From NCBI RefSeq assembly GCF_021172065.1, contig NZ_CP087880.1:248001-312000 (forward strand): a stretch of DNA of 64,000 bases, written 5' to 3'. Below, one piece after another: positions 29,511 to 41,499 of this stretch. Position 1 is the first letter of the stretch; each line of letters begins with the position of its first letter. A model generated the notes under the pieces. It did no database searches, was not told the DNA's origin, and worked only from the letters and a program-made list of their open reading frames with translations. The DNA comes from Pseudocitrobacter corydidari. Lineage in GTDB: Bacteria > Pseudomonadota > Gammaproteobacteria > Enterobacterales > Enterobacteriaceae. A program made the position numbers and the translations under genes.

Positions 29511-31070
29511 TTAATTCGCGCCCGCAAGACGGTCATCTACCGCGTTACGGACAAACTCAACATGTGGGCCAAAGACCACGTGGATGTGGTTGCTGGAGGG
29601 GATAAATGTCCCCAGCGCGCCGGAATCTTTCAGCAATGCCATATCAATTTTCTTCTGGTCACTCAAATCGATGCGTAAACGAGAAACGCAGTTCTCAACG
29701 CGTTTGATATTCTCTTTACCGCCGAGCCCCTGAATCACCAGTTCGGCGACTTTATCGTATTCTTTATTATTCAGCAGGGTGCTATCGGTCGTTTCACTCT
29801 CACGCCCTGGTGTTTTAATATCGAACTTGCTAATCGCGAAGCGAAATACAAAATAGAACACGACAAAGTTAACTACACCCAACAGAATTAAATTTAGCCA
29901 CTGTGTGTGCTCGTACATCAAACCAAAAATGCCGAAGTCAAAAACAGTACCGCGAATATAACCAATAGATACGTCCAGTAATTGCAGCGGTATAGTCAAT
30001 AAACCGCACAGTACGGCATACACAATAAACAGTTTTGGTGCGATGAACAGGAAGGAAAATTCAAGCGGTTCGGTAATATTGCCGAGCATCGCCGTTAATA
30101 CCACGGTGAGAATCATCCCCTTGGCGAATTTTTTATTTTTGAAATAGGCGGTGTGGTACATGGCAAGGCCAATTGCCGGCACACGAAACAGAGTGGTTAA
30201 CATTTGCCCGGAGGCGAGATAGCTGGTCAGTGTGGGCATAAATTCTTTCCAGGCCGGATGGGCAGGGCCAAGGTCGAAGAGAATCTTATTCATTGCGGGC
30301 AGAATTCCAACGTAAGTTTGCCCGTCAATAAGATAGGTGCCGCCAGCGGCGGTGAAGCGCACGGTTGAGCTGAGCACATGCTGCAGGCCGAAGGGAATGA
30401 GCAGGCGGTTAAGCGTCATATAAATTCCTGCGCCGACGTTCGGTGCCATCATAATGGTTGAGACGGCGCGCATGCCGGCAGTAAAAAGCTCCCAGATGAA
30501 CGGAATGATTAAGCCCACCGGGATCGCGAAGGCGATGGTCAAAATAGCCACTGACTTTTTACCGCTAAAAAAAGCAAACGCCAGCGGCAGCTGTAAGCGG
30601 TAAAAACGGTCGGTTATTTTCGCTGCCAGCAGACCCGCGATAATTCCGCCCAGCGCCTCAATCTTCAGCGTCTGGATCCCTAAAATCATCCCCTGGCCTG
30701 CAAGCGAAAGGTCGCCTTTAGCCAGGTCACCCGCCAGTTTTAAATGCACATGCATGGCGATAAGCAATGTCAGATACGCCGCCACGGAGGCAAATACGGC
30801 AATCCCTTTTTCTTTCTTCGACATGCCGTACGCGACGCCCATCGCGAAAAGCAGTGGGATATTATTAAATATCACACTGCTGATTAATCCCAGGGAAGAT
30901 AAAACGGCTTTGAATATGTCATTACCTAAAAAAGGCAGCTTATCGATCATATAGCTCTGACCTAAAGCAGAACTAATGCCCATTACCATGCCAACCGGAG
31001 CCAGTACGGCAATAGGTAATAACAGTGAACGACCGAATGTCTGAATTTCATCTCTAAAATGTGCATTCAT
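29511..31070 (-). CDS. PTS permease EIICB, glucose/N-acetylglucosamine superfamily
   Basis: A 519-residue fusion of a membrane EIIC domain (about 1-410, starting FGRSLLLPIAVLAPVGMVMG) and a C-terminal cytosolic EIIB domain. The EIIB phosphorylation cysteine is C461 in ENCVSRLRIDL. It imports and phosphorylates a sugar-like substrate; no EIIA domain is fused or adjacent, so EIIA-Glc from crr is a plausible donor. The ATG at 31070 has AGGA eight bases upstream; the frame itself opens at 31100. The partner lyase follows after 16 bp. The closest known relatives (MalX-like, GlcB-like) cannot be separated by eye. Confidence 0.85.
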   Translation of the reverse strand: MNAHFRDEIQTFGRSLLLPIAVLAPVGMVMGISSALGQSYMIDKLPFLGNDIFKAVLSSLGLISSVIFNNIPLLFAMGVAYGMSKKEKGIAVFASVAAYLTLLIAMHVHLKLAGDLAKGDLSLAGQGMILGIQTLKIEALGGIIAGLLAAKITDRFYRLQLPLAFAFFSGKKSVAILTIAFAIPVGLIIPFIWELFTAGMRAVSTIMMAPNVGAGIYMTLNRLLIPFGLQHVLSSTVRFTAAGGTYLIDGQTYVGILPAMNKILFDLGPAHPAWKEFMPTLTSYLASGQMLTTLFRVPAIGLAMYHTAYFKNKKFAKGMILTVVLTAMLGNITEPLEFSFLFIAPKLFIVYAVLCGLLTIPLQLLDVSIGYIRGTVFDFGIFGLMYEHTQWLNLILLGVVNFVVFYFVFRFAISKFDIKTPGRESETTDSTLLNNKEYDKVAELVIQGLGGKENIKRVENCVSRLRIDLSDQKKIDMALLKDSGALGTFIPSSNHIHVVFGPHVEFVRNAVDDRLAGAN

Positions 31071-31103
31071 GATAGTAATCCTGACGTGAAATACCGTCAC
31101 GCT

Positions 31104-31131
31104 AAGATACGTTGAGCACCTTTTTGCTCAA
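31104..31131 (-). promoter_or_regulatory. Candidate promoter and operator of the EIICB-lyase operon
   Basis: On the minus strand TTGAGC (31126-31131) and TATCTT (31104-31109) are 16 bp apart. The -35 is one arm of an inverted repeat TTGAGC/GCTCAA (31112-31117 and 31126-31131), so a regulator bound there would cover the -35 and spacer. Confidence 0.4.
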
Positions 31132-31171
31132 GGGCAAATAGTGATGAATAAAAAGCGCAGGATTTGACCAT

Positions 31172-31206
31172 AAAAAAAGGGTTCCTGATATACAGAAACC
31201 CTTTTT
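31172..31206 (-). terminator. Terminator after ypeC
   Basis: AAAAAGGGTT and AACCCTTTTT form a long near-perfect stem with inner CCTG/CAGA pairing, just after the ypeC stop on the minus strand; symmetrical A and T tracts. Confidence 0.85.
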
Positions 31207-31229
31207 AAAGTCATTAGCGTTGGGGGAAA

Positions 31230-31562
31230 TTAATGATGCTTCCCGTGCCCATGTCCGTGACCACGGCCATGTCCACGCCCGTCATGGCGACCATCGTGAT
31301 AACCGCGCTCGTAAGCTTTACGATTATCCCAACCGCGATGCCAACCATTGTCATGGCGGTGCCAGCCGCGGTCACGCCATTGATAGTGACGATGCCAGTA
31401 GTCCCGGTCGCGCCAGCGGCCGCCGTCCCAGTAGTTACCGTAATTATCACGATCGCCAATTTGTAATTTTATTGATGGCAGCAGGGTGATTTCACCAGCG
31501 TTAGCAATCATTGGTGCTGCTGAGGCCATCAAGACTGCAGCCAGAATCAGTGACCTGAACAT
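31230..31562 (-). CDS. ypeC: DUF2502 secreted protein YpeC
   Basis: A 110-residue protein with a signal peptide (about 1-22, [20 protein letters not shown]) and a mature part rich in Arg, Asp, Trp, Tyr and His: [28 protein letters not shown] repeats and a Gly/His tail ([14 protein letters not shown]). It matches E. coli YpeC and the DUF2502 family, predicted periplasmic. Function unknown; the His-rich tail could bind metal, which is inference. In E. coli it is next to mntH; here the PRD-lyase-PTS insert separates them. Confidence 0.9.
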   Translation of the reverse strand: MFRSLILAAVLMASAAPMIANAGEITLLPSIKLQIGDRDNYGNYWDGGRWRDRDYWHRHYQWRDRGWHRHDNGWHRGWDNRKAYERGYHDGRHDGRGHGRGHGHGHGKHH

Positions 31563-31698
31563 AGTTTATCTCCTTCACGATCGGGGCCTTACCCGGCCTG
31601 TTAACCCTATATTACGAACAAGTAAATATCCGTATCATCGGGGTAACTCCTAAATCGTAAAGGGCAGCACTTTTTGCCAAAAGTGCTGCTAATTTGCG

Positions 31699-32688
31699 CT
31701 AACCAAGAATTGCGTCTATGGCGGCGCGTTCTTCTGCACTGAAGTGTCTGTTATTCAACATGCCCACGGCGTCATCCAGTTGCGCCGTTTTACTGGCACC
31801 AATCAATACAGATGTCACTTTGTCGTCACGTAATACCCAGGCCAGCGCCATCTGCGACAATTTCTGCCCACGCTGCCTGGCAATCTCATTGAGCTGGCGA
31901 ACCTTCGCGAGTTTCTCTTCCGTCAGTTGCTCCGGATTAAGAAAACGGCTGCCGCTGGCGGCTCGGGAATCTGTCGGAATACCATTGAGATAGCGATCCG
32001 TAAGCTGCCCGCCCGCTAACGGTGAAAAAGCGATACTGCCAACGCCTTCCTGCTTCAGCAGATCGAGCAGCCCATCTTCCACCCAGCGTTCAAACATGGA
32101 ATATTTTGGCTGGTGGATCAGGCAGGGAGTGCCCAGATCGTTCAGAATCGCAAGGGCCTCTTTCGCACGGTCAGCCGGGTAGTTGGAAAGCCCGATGTAC
32201 AGCGCTTTGCCCTGACGTACGATGTGATCCAGCGCACGCATGGTTTCCACCAGCGGCGTATCCGGATCCGGACGGTGGTGATAAAAGATATCCACGTACT
32301 CCAGCCCCATGCGTTTCAGGCTTTGATCGAGGCTGGCGACCAGATACTTACGCGATCCCCAGTCGCCATAAGGCCCATCCCACATGGTGTAGCCCGCTTT
32401 GCTGGAGATAATCAGCTCATCGCGCCAGGGTAAAAAGTCTTCCCGCAGAATGCGGCCAAAATTACTCTCTGCCGAGCCCGGCGGTGGCCCATAGTTGTTG
32501 GCTAAATCAAAATGGGTAATACCGAGGTCAAAGGCATGGCGCAGCAGTTGCCTGCTGGTTTCGATTAACGTGGCGTCGCCAAAGTTATGCCATAAGCCCA
32601 GCGAAATGGCGGGAAGTTTTAGCCCGCTTGTGCCGCAGCGACGATATTCCATCGTGTTGTAGCGTGACGGATCTGCCTGATAAACCAT
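31699..32688 (-). CDS. Aldo/keto reductase, YghZ-like (L-glyceraldehyde 3-phosphate reductase family)
   Basis: A 329-residue NADPH-dependent aldo/keto reductase, cytosolic. The catalytic residues are visible: Asp and Tyr in FDLANNYGPPPGS, Lys in ISSKAGY and His in YHHRPDPDT; the C-terminal SVLIGASKTAQL binds cofactor. It follows E. coli YghZ (GPR) through MVYQADPSRYNTMEYRRCGTSGL, but is shorter at the C-terminus and differs enough that a paralogue is possible. It is divergent from ipdC, with an inverted repeat (32711-32730) in the gap. Confidence 0.85.
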   Translation of the reverse strand: MVYQADPSRYNTMEYRRCGTSGLKLPAISLGLWHNFGDATLIETSRQLLRHAFDLGITHFDLANNYGPPPGSAESNFGRILREDFLPWRDELIISSKAGYTMWDGPYGDWGSRKYLVASLDQSLKRMGLEYVDIFYHHRPDPDTPLVETMRALDHIVRQGKALYIGLSNYPADRAKEALAILNDLGTPCLIHQPKYSMFERWVEDGLLDLLKQEGVGSIAFSPLAGGQLTDRYLNGIPTDSRAASGSRFLNPEQLTEEKLAKVRQLNEIARQRGQKLSQMALAWVLRDDKVTSVLIGASKTAQLDDAVGMLNNRHFSAEERAAIDAILG

Positions 32689-32710
32689 AAGTTCCTCCGC
32701 AAAGCATCAG

Positions 32711-32730
32711 TAGTGTATGCGTTTACACTA
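32711..32730. promoter_or_regulatory. Palindromic operator candidate upstream of the aldo/keto reductase
   Basis: TAGTGTA, six bases, TACACTA is a perfect 7-bp inverted repeat lying 22 bp upstream of the reductase ATG. The central CG and TGTA/TACA half-sites resemble LacI/GalR-family operators; no such regulator is adjacent. Confidence 0.5.
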
Positions 32731-32764
32731 CGCATTGTTGCTGCCGCCGTATACTCCCTTTCGC

Positions 32765-32782
32765 TGTAAATTTTACTTTCCA
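32765..32782 (+). promoter_or_regulatory. Candidate TyrR box upstream of ipdC
   Basis: TGTAAA, six bases, TTTCCA matches the TyrR consensus (TGTAAA-N6-TTTACA) at 11 of 12 defined positions, about 80 bp before ipdC. TyrR activation of ipdC is known in Enterobacter cloacae, which supports the reading. Confidence 0.55.
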
Positions 32783-32851
32783 ATAGCATTTTCGTATCTG
32801 TCTGGACAGGCGAACCGCTTCTTCAATACTCAGAGATGAGCAAGTGGCTAA

Positions 32852-35760
<2,909 letters not shown>

Positions 35761-35959
35761 GATGATTTCCTTTTGGCTAAAAGCTGGCATCACTTTGCCG
35801 GGTTCTGTAAAAGCCTTCAGCGCAATAGATGCTGAAACGATACGGCGAAACAGAGATATCCTTAAGGTTGATACATAAAATTATGTGACGTAGATCGATA
35901 ATCCAGGGGTGCTCACACAATCGTCATTGTTGTTACAGCGCCTTGAATTTACTCTGTGA

Positions 35960-36087
<128 letters not shown>

Positions 36088-36121
36088 AGAATTATCCTGA
36101 CTTTAGCGGAGCCGTAACGGA

Positions 36122-37087
36122 ATGACAAAGTTTGCATTAACAGGAGACGTCGGGGGCACCAACGCGCGTTTAGCGTTATGTGACCTCGCCACGGGAGAAA
36201 TCTCGCAGGCGAAGACCTACTCAGGCCTGGATTACCCAAGCCTCGAAGCGGTGGTCCGCGTCTATCTCAAAGAACACAATGTGGAAGTGGAAGACGCCTG
36301 CATCGCCATTGCCTGCCCGATTACCGGTGACTGGGTGGCGATGACCAACCACACCTGGGCTTTCTCCATTGCAGAAATGAAGAAGAATCTCGGCTTTGCG
36401 CACCTGGAAATTATTAATGATTTCACCGCCGTGTCGATGGCTATCCCGATGCTGAAAAAAGAGCACCTGATTCAGTTCGGCGGCGCGGAACCGGTAGAGG
36501 GCAAACCGATTGCGGTTTATGGTGCCGGCACCGGGCTAGGCGTCGCGCATCTGGTTCACGTTGACAAGCGTTGGGTCAGCCTGCCGGGCGAGGGCGGCCA
36601 CGTCGATTTCGCGCCAAACAGCGAAGAAGAGGGGATTATCCTTGAAGAGCTGCGGGCGGAAATCGGTCATGTCTCTGCGGAACGTGTGCTTTCCGGACCG
36701 GGGCTGGTGAATCTGTATCGCGCGATTGTGAAATCTGACGGTCGTCTGCCGGAAAACTTACAGCCGAAAGACATCACTCAGCGTGCGCTGGAAGATACCT
36801 GCATCGACTGTCGCCGCGCGCTGTCGCTGTTCTGCGTCATCATGGGCCGCTTTGGCGGCAACCTGGCGCTGACGCTCGGCACTTTTGGTGGCGTCTATAT
36901 CGCGGGCGGCATCGTGCCGCGCTTCCTTGAGTTCTTTAAAGCGTCCGGCTTCCGTGGCGGTTTTGAGGATAAAGGCCGTTTCAAAGCCTACGTGCAGGAT
37001 ATCCCGGTCTATCTGATTGTTCACGATAACCCTGGCCTGCTCGGCTCCGGGGCGCACCTGCGCCAGACGCTGGGGCAAATTCTGTAA
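36122..37087 (+). CDS. glk: Glucokinase
   Basis: Cytosolic ATP-dependent kinase for free intracellular glucose, 321 residues like E. coli Glk. Motifs: the N-terminal phosphate loop [10 protein letters not shown], the catalytic aspartate region [21 protein letters not shown], the EGGHVDFAP sugar loop and the adenosine-side [12 protein letters not shown]. An ERIC element lies in the leader, and the ribosome-binding site TAACGGA is modest. A strong hairpin follows the stop. Confidence 0.97.
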   Translation: MTKFALTGDVGGTNARLALCDLATGEISQAKTYSGLDYPSLEAVVRVYLKEHNVEVEDACIAIACPITGDWVAMTNHTWAFSIAEMKKNLGFAHLEIINDFTAVSMAIPMLKKEHLIQFGGAEPVEGKPIAVYGAGTGLGVAHLVHVDKRWVSLPGEGGHVDFAPNSEEEGIILEELRAEIGHVSAERVLSGPGLVNLYRAIVKSDGRLPENLQPKDITQRALEDTCIDCRRALSLFCVIMGRFGGNLALTLGTFGGVYIAGGIVPRFLEFFKASGFRGGFEDKGRFKAYVQDIPVYLIVHDNPGLLGSGAHLRQTLGQIL

Positions 37088-37093
37088 TCTCTT

Positions 37094-37122
37094 TGGCCGG
37101 GCAACCCTCGGTTGCCCGGCCA
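37094..37122 (+). terminator. Hairpin terminator between glk and the convergent EIIC gene
   Basis: A perfect 13-bp GC-rich stem (37094-37106 with 37110-37122) and CTC loop follow the glk stop by 6 bp. Only a weak T tract (GCTTTCCC) follows. Confidence 0.75.
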
Positions 37123-37130
37123 GCTTTCCC

Positions 37131-38438
37131 TCAGTTTATCGCGCTATTTCGCAGCGCAACCCTTTCTGCCACTTTCAGGAACGGCAGATAGAAAAATACG
37201 CCGAACACAATAATGATGAGTTGTACCACCACGGCACGCCAGTCACCCGCCGTTGCCAGCCAGGCGCTCAAAATGGGCGGGGTAGTCCATGGGATCATCA
37301 CCACACAGCGCGATATCAATCCAAGAGAAGTACAAACCCAGGCAAAGTAGATCCCTATCGCCGGAAGCAGGACAAACGGTATCATCAGGGGCAGGTTAAA
37401 TACGATAGGTAAACCAAAAATAACCGGTTCGTTGATGTTGAATAAGCCGGGTGTGATTGCCAGGCGTGCAACCTGATTAGCCGCTTTTTGCCGTGAAAAA
37501 ATAAAAATAGCGATCAGCAACGAAATGGTGCTGCCTGTCCCGCCAATCATCCCAAAGGTCGGTACAAATATATTGTTGATAATATGCGGAATAGGTTCGC
37601 CATTTGCAAAGGCGAGCATATTTTCATTGGTGTTAATCAGCAAGAACGGTTCCAGAATCACGCTGTTCACTACGGCCTGATGAATACCCAGCGTGAAGAG
37701 AAAGTTACCAAAACTATAAATAAAAATCGTGCCTGGCAGGCTGGTATTGATCAGGCGCAGAGGTTGCTGGATTAATGTGGTAATGAGATGAATAAGGTCC
37801 GTATGCAGAAAATTAGTTAATAGCGCTGCGGCAAGCGCAAAGAGGGAAAGCGTCAGAATGGTTGGAATGAGCGCCGTGAAAGAGTTACTGACGGCTGGCG
37901 GTACGTTTTCGCCCAGGGAAATTTGCAGCCTCTTAATGGCCGAGATTCGCAGGAACAGTTCTGTCGAGAGCAATCCAATGATAACGCCGGCAAAAATGCC
38001 GGTGGTGCCAATATTAGAGAAACTTAATACCTGCGTGATAGAAACCGTTGTCTTTTCACCGATAGGCGCAAGCTCTATTTGAATCGGCATCATAATAATC
38101 AGGCTACAAATAGCAATAATCACTGCCGACACAGGATTGGTGCTGTTTTTATTGCGCGCTAAAGACCAGGCGATCATAGGGGCTATCAGTAGCGCCGCGA
38201 TATTCAACGTGCCATTGATAATCACATCGCCCCACACTTTACATTTTGTTAGTGCTTCGCCTTCCAGTATCCAGGGAAACACCACGTTATTAATCAGCAC
38301 CGCCAATCCTGCCAGAATGAATATCGGCATAATGGCGGCAAACGCGTCTCGAAGAGAGCGTAGGTGCACCTGCCCGGCAATGCGGGCGGAGATTTCGACA
38401 AAGCGATCGGTTATAGACTGCATACTCATTTCAGACAT
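37131..38438 (-). CDS. Orphan PTS EIIC permease, lactose/cellobiose family
   Basis: A 435-residue membrane EIIC of the lactose/cellobiose/diacetylchitobiose family, starting TDRFVEISARIAGQVHLRSLRDAFAAIMPIF as in ChbC/CelB, with GMIGGTGSTISLLIA and GLFNINEPVIFGLPIVFN containing the conserved NEP sugar motif. No EIIA, EIIB or hydrolase gene is adjacent, so it must work with PTS domains encoded elsewhere. It sits where E. coli has the fryBCA-ypdC-type genes between glk and ypdB. A twin palindrome lies 56-94 bp upstream. AAGGG precedes the ATG at 38438. Confidence 0.88.
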   Translation of the reverse strand: MSEMSMQSITDRFVEISARIAGQVHLRSLRDAFAAIMPIFILAGLAVLINNVVFPWILEGEALTKCKVWGDVIINGTLNIAALLIAPMIAWSLARNKNSTNPVSAVIIAICSLIIMMPIQIELAPIGEKTTVSITQVLSFSNIGTTGIFAGVIIGLLSTELFLRISAIKRLQISLGENVPPAVSNSFTALIPTILTLSLFALAAALLTNFLHTDLIHLITTLIQQPLRLINTSLPGTIFIYSFGNFLFTLGIHQAVVNSVILEPFLLINTNENMLAFANGEPIPHIINNIFVPTFGMIGGTGSTISLLIAIFIFSRQKAANQVARLAITPGLFNINEPVIFGLPIVFNLPLMIPFVLLPAIGIYFAWVCTSLGLISRCVVMIPWTTPPILSAWLATAGDWRAVVVQLIIIVFGVFFYLPFLKVAERVALRNSAIN

Positions 38439-38493
38439 AGCAGAACCCTTTTTAATCCTGAACCTTGCCAGGCAATGCCGGCGTCAGTGTTCG

Positions 38494-38532
38494 CAAATGA
38501 CTAGTCATATAAACAATATGACTAGTCATTTG
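38494..38532 (-). promoter_or_regulatory. Twin-palindrome operator upstream of the orphan EIIC
   Basis: A perfect 17-bp inverted repeat (38494-38510 with 38516-38532) separated by AAACA. Each arm contains the self-complementary 12-mer ATGACTAGTCAT (38497-38508 and 38519-38530), so two identical palindromes stand 22 bp apart, two helical turns. This is the geometry of two cooperative dimer sites, as seen with GntR/UTRA-type sugar regulators; the regulator is not in the window. Confidence 0.7.
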
Positions 38533-38607
38533 GTTGTCTGCGCTAATATCGCAAAAAAACAGCAGAAAAATGTGAGCCGTCTCGAAAGTTCTGGCTATGA
38601 CGGGTAC

Positions 38608-38645
38608 AAAAAAGGCCTCCTGTGATGCGCACCACATAAAGGCCT
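38608..38645 (-). terminator. Rho-independent terminator after ypdB
   Basis: On the minus strand AGGCCT, an inner TGTGGTGC/GCATCACA stem, a second AGGCCT and a T run form a long hairpin 20 bp after the ypdB stop. Confidence 0.85.
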
Positions 38646-38665
38646 AAGGCGATTCCTGGAGGGGA

Positions 38666-39403
38666 TTAGAGATGCATTAACTGACGAAACTCTTTCACCT
38701 TGCTGCGGCTGACGGGCACCTGAAAATCAAGGTCGCGCAGGCGCAGAATGTAGGTGTTATTAAACCAGGGTTCGATCTCGCGGATTTTATCCAGATTCAC
38801 GCAGTAGGAGCGGTGGCAACGGAAGAAGTGCGTTGCCGGAAGCTTGCTGCAAAATTCAGTGATGTTCATCGGCATCACGTACGACTCGCGTTTGGTGTAC
38901 ACGAAGGTCATTTTCTCGTGCGCTTCGGCGTAGTAAATATCGTTGATACTGGTAACGATAATGCGTTCATCTTTGATCAGATTGATGGTGTCGTTTTCGC
39001 GCGCAGTTGTTCCCGGTATCGCGGTACTGCCGCCCGCTTGCTGTTGCCAGGCGCTTTCCAGTTTCTGCAACATGCTGATAATGCGTGATTCCTGGTAAGG
39101 CTTAAGAATGTAATCAAACGCCTCCAGCTCGAACGCTTCTACCGCGTGTTCTTTCCACGCGGTGATAAACACGATAAACGGCTTATGGGCAAACTGGCTG
39201 ATGCTTTGTGCCAGCAGCACCCCATCCAGCGAAGGAATATTGATATCAAGGAAGATGGCGTCCACTTTGTTGTGCTGCAAAAAACGTAGCACGTCGAGGC
39301 CGTCGTCAAACGTACCGACAATCTCCATCTGGCTGTGTTCTTTTATCAGCCAGGTCAGTTCCTGTTGCGCCAGAATCTCGTCTTCAACAATGATGACTTT
39401 CAT
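38666..39403 (-). CDS. ypdB: LytTR-family response regulator YpdB (PyrR)
   Basis: A 245-residue two-component regulator: receiver domain with the phosphoacceptor aspartate in AIFLDINIPSLDG (near residue 54), then a C-terminal LytTR DNA-binding domain (about 140-245, RIIVTSINDIYYAEAHEKMTFVYT). In E. coli YpdA/YpdB senses external pyruvate and activates the pyruvate transporter gene yhjX. It follows ypdA by 9 bp. No LytTR direct-repeat site was identified in the window. Confidence 0.94.
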   Translation of the reverse strand: MKVIIVEDEILAQQELTWLIKEHSQMEIVGTFDDGLDVLRFLQHNKVDAIFLDINIPSLDGVLLAQSISQFAHKPFIVFITAWKEHAVEAFELEAFDYILKPYQESRIISMLQKLESAWQQQAGGSTAIPGTTARENDTINLIKDERIIVTSINDIYYAEAHEKMTFVYTKRESYVMPMNITEFCSKLPATHFFRCHRSYCVNLDKIREIEPWFNNTYILRLRDLDFQVPVSRSKVKEFRQLMHL

Positions 39404-39412
39404 TTTCTCTCC

Positions 39413-41113
39413 CTATAACGGCAGCAGAGTGGCGGGAGCCGTTACCGGCGTGCGCGCGTTAGGAATATAAAACGCGATTTCCGTACCGGGTTCCAGACGG
39501 CGGATGTGCAGCCCCTCGCCATACAACAATTTTACCCGGTGATGAACGTTCAGCAGGCCAATTTTATTGCCTGGCATTTCATTGGCTTCAACGCGGGCGA
39601 TGACCTGTGGGTCGATACCGTGCCCCGTATCGCGCACGCTGATGCGCACGCGGTTGCCGCTTTCGGTGATGCTAATGGTGACCACGCCCTTGCCCTTACA
39701 GGGCTGGATGCCGTGGACGATGGCATTTTCGACCAGCGGCTGAATCAGCAGGCTTGGGATCAGGCAATTCACCTCATCATCGATATCGTAGATAACCGTC
39801 AGCTTATCGCCAAATCGCGCCTGCTCAATGGCGATGTAATCTTTGATTTGGTACAGCTCTTTGCGGATATCAATCTGCTCATCGTCTTTCAATTCAATGT
39901 TATAGCGCAGATAGCGAGACAGATTAAAAATCAACTGGCGCGCGGTGTCCGGATTCAGGCGAATGGAGGACGAAATCGCGTTCAGGGCGTTAAACAGAAA
40001 ATGGGGATTAATCTTGCTTTGCAGGGCGCGTAGCTCTGCCTTATTTGCCATTTCCCGCAGCTGCTCGGCGCGCGAGACCTCCAGCTGCGTCGAGATAATC
40101 TGCGACAGGCCAACCGCCATCTCCTGCAAGGATGAGGTAATTTGGTGCGCATGGCAGTAGTAGATTTTCAGCGTCCCGGTCACCACGCCTTTCTCCCACA
40201 AGGGAATAACCAGCATCGAGTGAATTTCCGGGGTACGATAAGCCTCATCATTGTTTTTAATAATGATTTTTCCACTGCTTATCGCTTCGAATGTGGTTGG
40301 GCTAATAATATCGTCCTGATCGCGATAGTTATTTTCCCCCACGCCGACGTACGCCAATACGTGGTCAGTATTGGTGATTGCCACCGCATCGGCGTGGATA
40401 TCGTTGCGAATGATGTCGCACACCTGGCGCAGAGATTCGCTATTCACATGACGGAACAGCGGCAGCGTTTTGTTGGCGATATCGAGCGCCAGTTTGGCCT
40501 GCCGCGCGGCGCTGGCCTCTTTTTCTCCTTCGACGCTCTGCACCAGCAGCACGATAAAGCCGATACAGACGCTGCCAAGGATCATCGGAATGCCGATTTT
40601 AGAGACGATATCGATACCCAGGGCGGTGGTTGGCGCCCAGACAATCACCAGAATCATGGTCAGCGTTTCACACAGCATCCCGGCCAGAATACCGATGCGC
40701 CAGTGTTGCGCTTTAGGGATTTTGACGTTGATCCAGCCCGAAAGCAGCCCGGCAATAATACTGGTGATGAAACAAGGCACGGCAGTAACGCCACCAATAT
40801 CAATCAGATAGCGGTGCACCCCGGCAATCAGCCCGACGATGGCGCCGACCCAGGGCCCAAACAGAATGCCGCCGGACATCACCGCGATAATACGCACGTT
40901 GACCAGCGAACCTTCAACCGGTACGCCTGACCAGGTGCTGAACAGGGCGAACAGTGAGAAGATCGCGCTGACGGCAAGCAGCTCTTTTGGCGTGTGGGCC
41001 GTTTTGTGCAGCAGTTCGCGGAAGAGGCGGATGCGAATCAGAAAAAACAGGCAGATCAGCATCAGCGCTGCGCGGTCGAACACCGCCAGCAGCATGTTGA
41101 AAATTTCGTGCAT
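39413..41113 (-). CDS. ypdA: LytS-family sensor histidine kinase YpdA (PyrS)
   Basis: A 566-residue membrane kinase: a 5TMR-LYT sensor with several helices (about 1-200, including [23 protein letters not shown]), a GAF-like domain (about 225-345), and a His_kinase/ATPase module with the phosphoacceptor in [12 protein letters not shown] and the ATP-binding N box [10 protein letters not shown]. It matches E. coli YpdA (565 aa). It heads ypdA-ypdB and is divergent from alaC across a 386-bp gap. Confidence 0.94.
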   Translation of the reverse strand: MHEIFNMLLAVFDRAALMLICLFFLIRIRLFRELLHKTAHTPKELLAVSAIFSLFALFSTWSGVPVEGSLVNVRIIAVMSGGILFGPWVGAIVGLIAGVHRYLIDIGGVTAVPCFITSIIAGLLSGWINVKIPKAQHWRIGILAGMLCETLTMILVIVWAPTTALGIDIVSKIGIPMILGSVCIGFIVLLVQSVEGEKEASAARQAKLALDIANKTLPLFRHVNSESLRQVCDIIRNDIHADAVAITNTDHVLAYVGVGENNYRDQDDIISPTTFEAISSGKIIIKNNDEAYRTPEIHSMLVIPLWEKGVVTGTLKIYYCHAHQITSSLQEMAVGLSQIISTQLEVSRAEQLREMANKAELRALQSKINPHFLFNALNAISSSIRLNPDTARQLIFNLSRYLRYNIELKDDEQIDIRKELYQIKDYIAIEQARFGDKLTVIYDIDDEVNCLIPSLLIQPLVENAIVHGIQPCKGKGVVTISITESGNRVRISVRDTGHGIDPQVIARVEANEMPGNKIGLLNVHHRVKLLYGEGLHIRRLEPGTEIAFYIPNARTPVTAPATLLPL

Positions 41114-41499
41114 GGGAACGCCGGGTTTATCAGGAAAGTCTTATGATAAGAAACCCCGCGGCAGATGACCAGTTGTCTGGATAGGAGGATGAAAATTCGT
41201 AATCCACAAAATTAAAAGGGGATTAATCGATAATCGGCTAATCAATCGGGAAAAGGGGATTTTTAAGAATTTCTCATGAGAACAATAAGATAATATCGAG
41301 TTAACTAAATGTTGTTAAAAATCCCTTTGTGAACGCAGGTAGAATTTTCGTTTTTTTTAACTTCCTCTTTTTTCGCCCAGAACTATTTTTTGCCTTACCC
41401 CTCGACAGACGGTTTTTTTTCAGGCTATTTTCTAAACACGCCACTGTCGTGGCAGCGTCGCTCGGACGGTCCGGGCGCTAACGTGAATCTGAGGAACCT
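41114..41499. other. Divergent ypdA-alaC intergenic region
   Basis: A 386-bp gap without a supported gene. It is AT-rich in the middle (41200-41400) and carries GC-rich inverted repeats near alaC (CCACTGTCGTGG around 41440 and CGGACGGTCCGG around 41462). Both promoters must lie here, but none could be fixed confidently. Confidence 0.5.

Noticed and set aside
41189..41215. Eight-codon ATG frame directly after AGGAGG in the ypdA-alaC gap
   Set aside because: The ATG overlaps the AGGAGG with no spacing, so initiation is unlikely; nothing supports translation.
41308..41331. Seven-codon frame MLLKIPL before alaC, considered as a leader peptide
   Set aside because: No ribosome-binding site, no adjacent attenuator hairpin, and such short frames are expected by chance.
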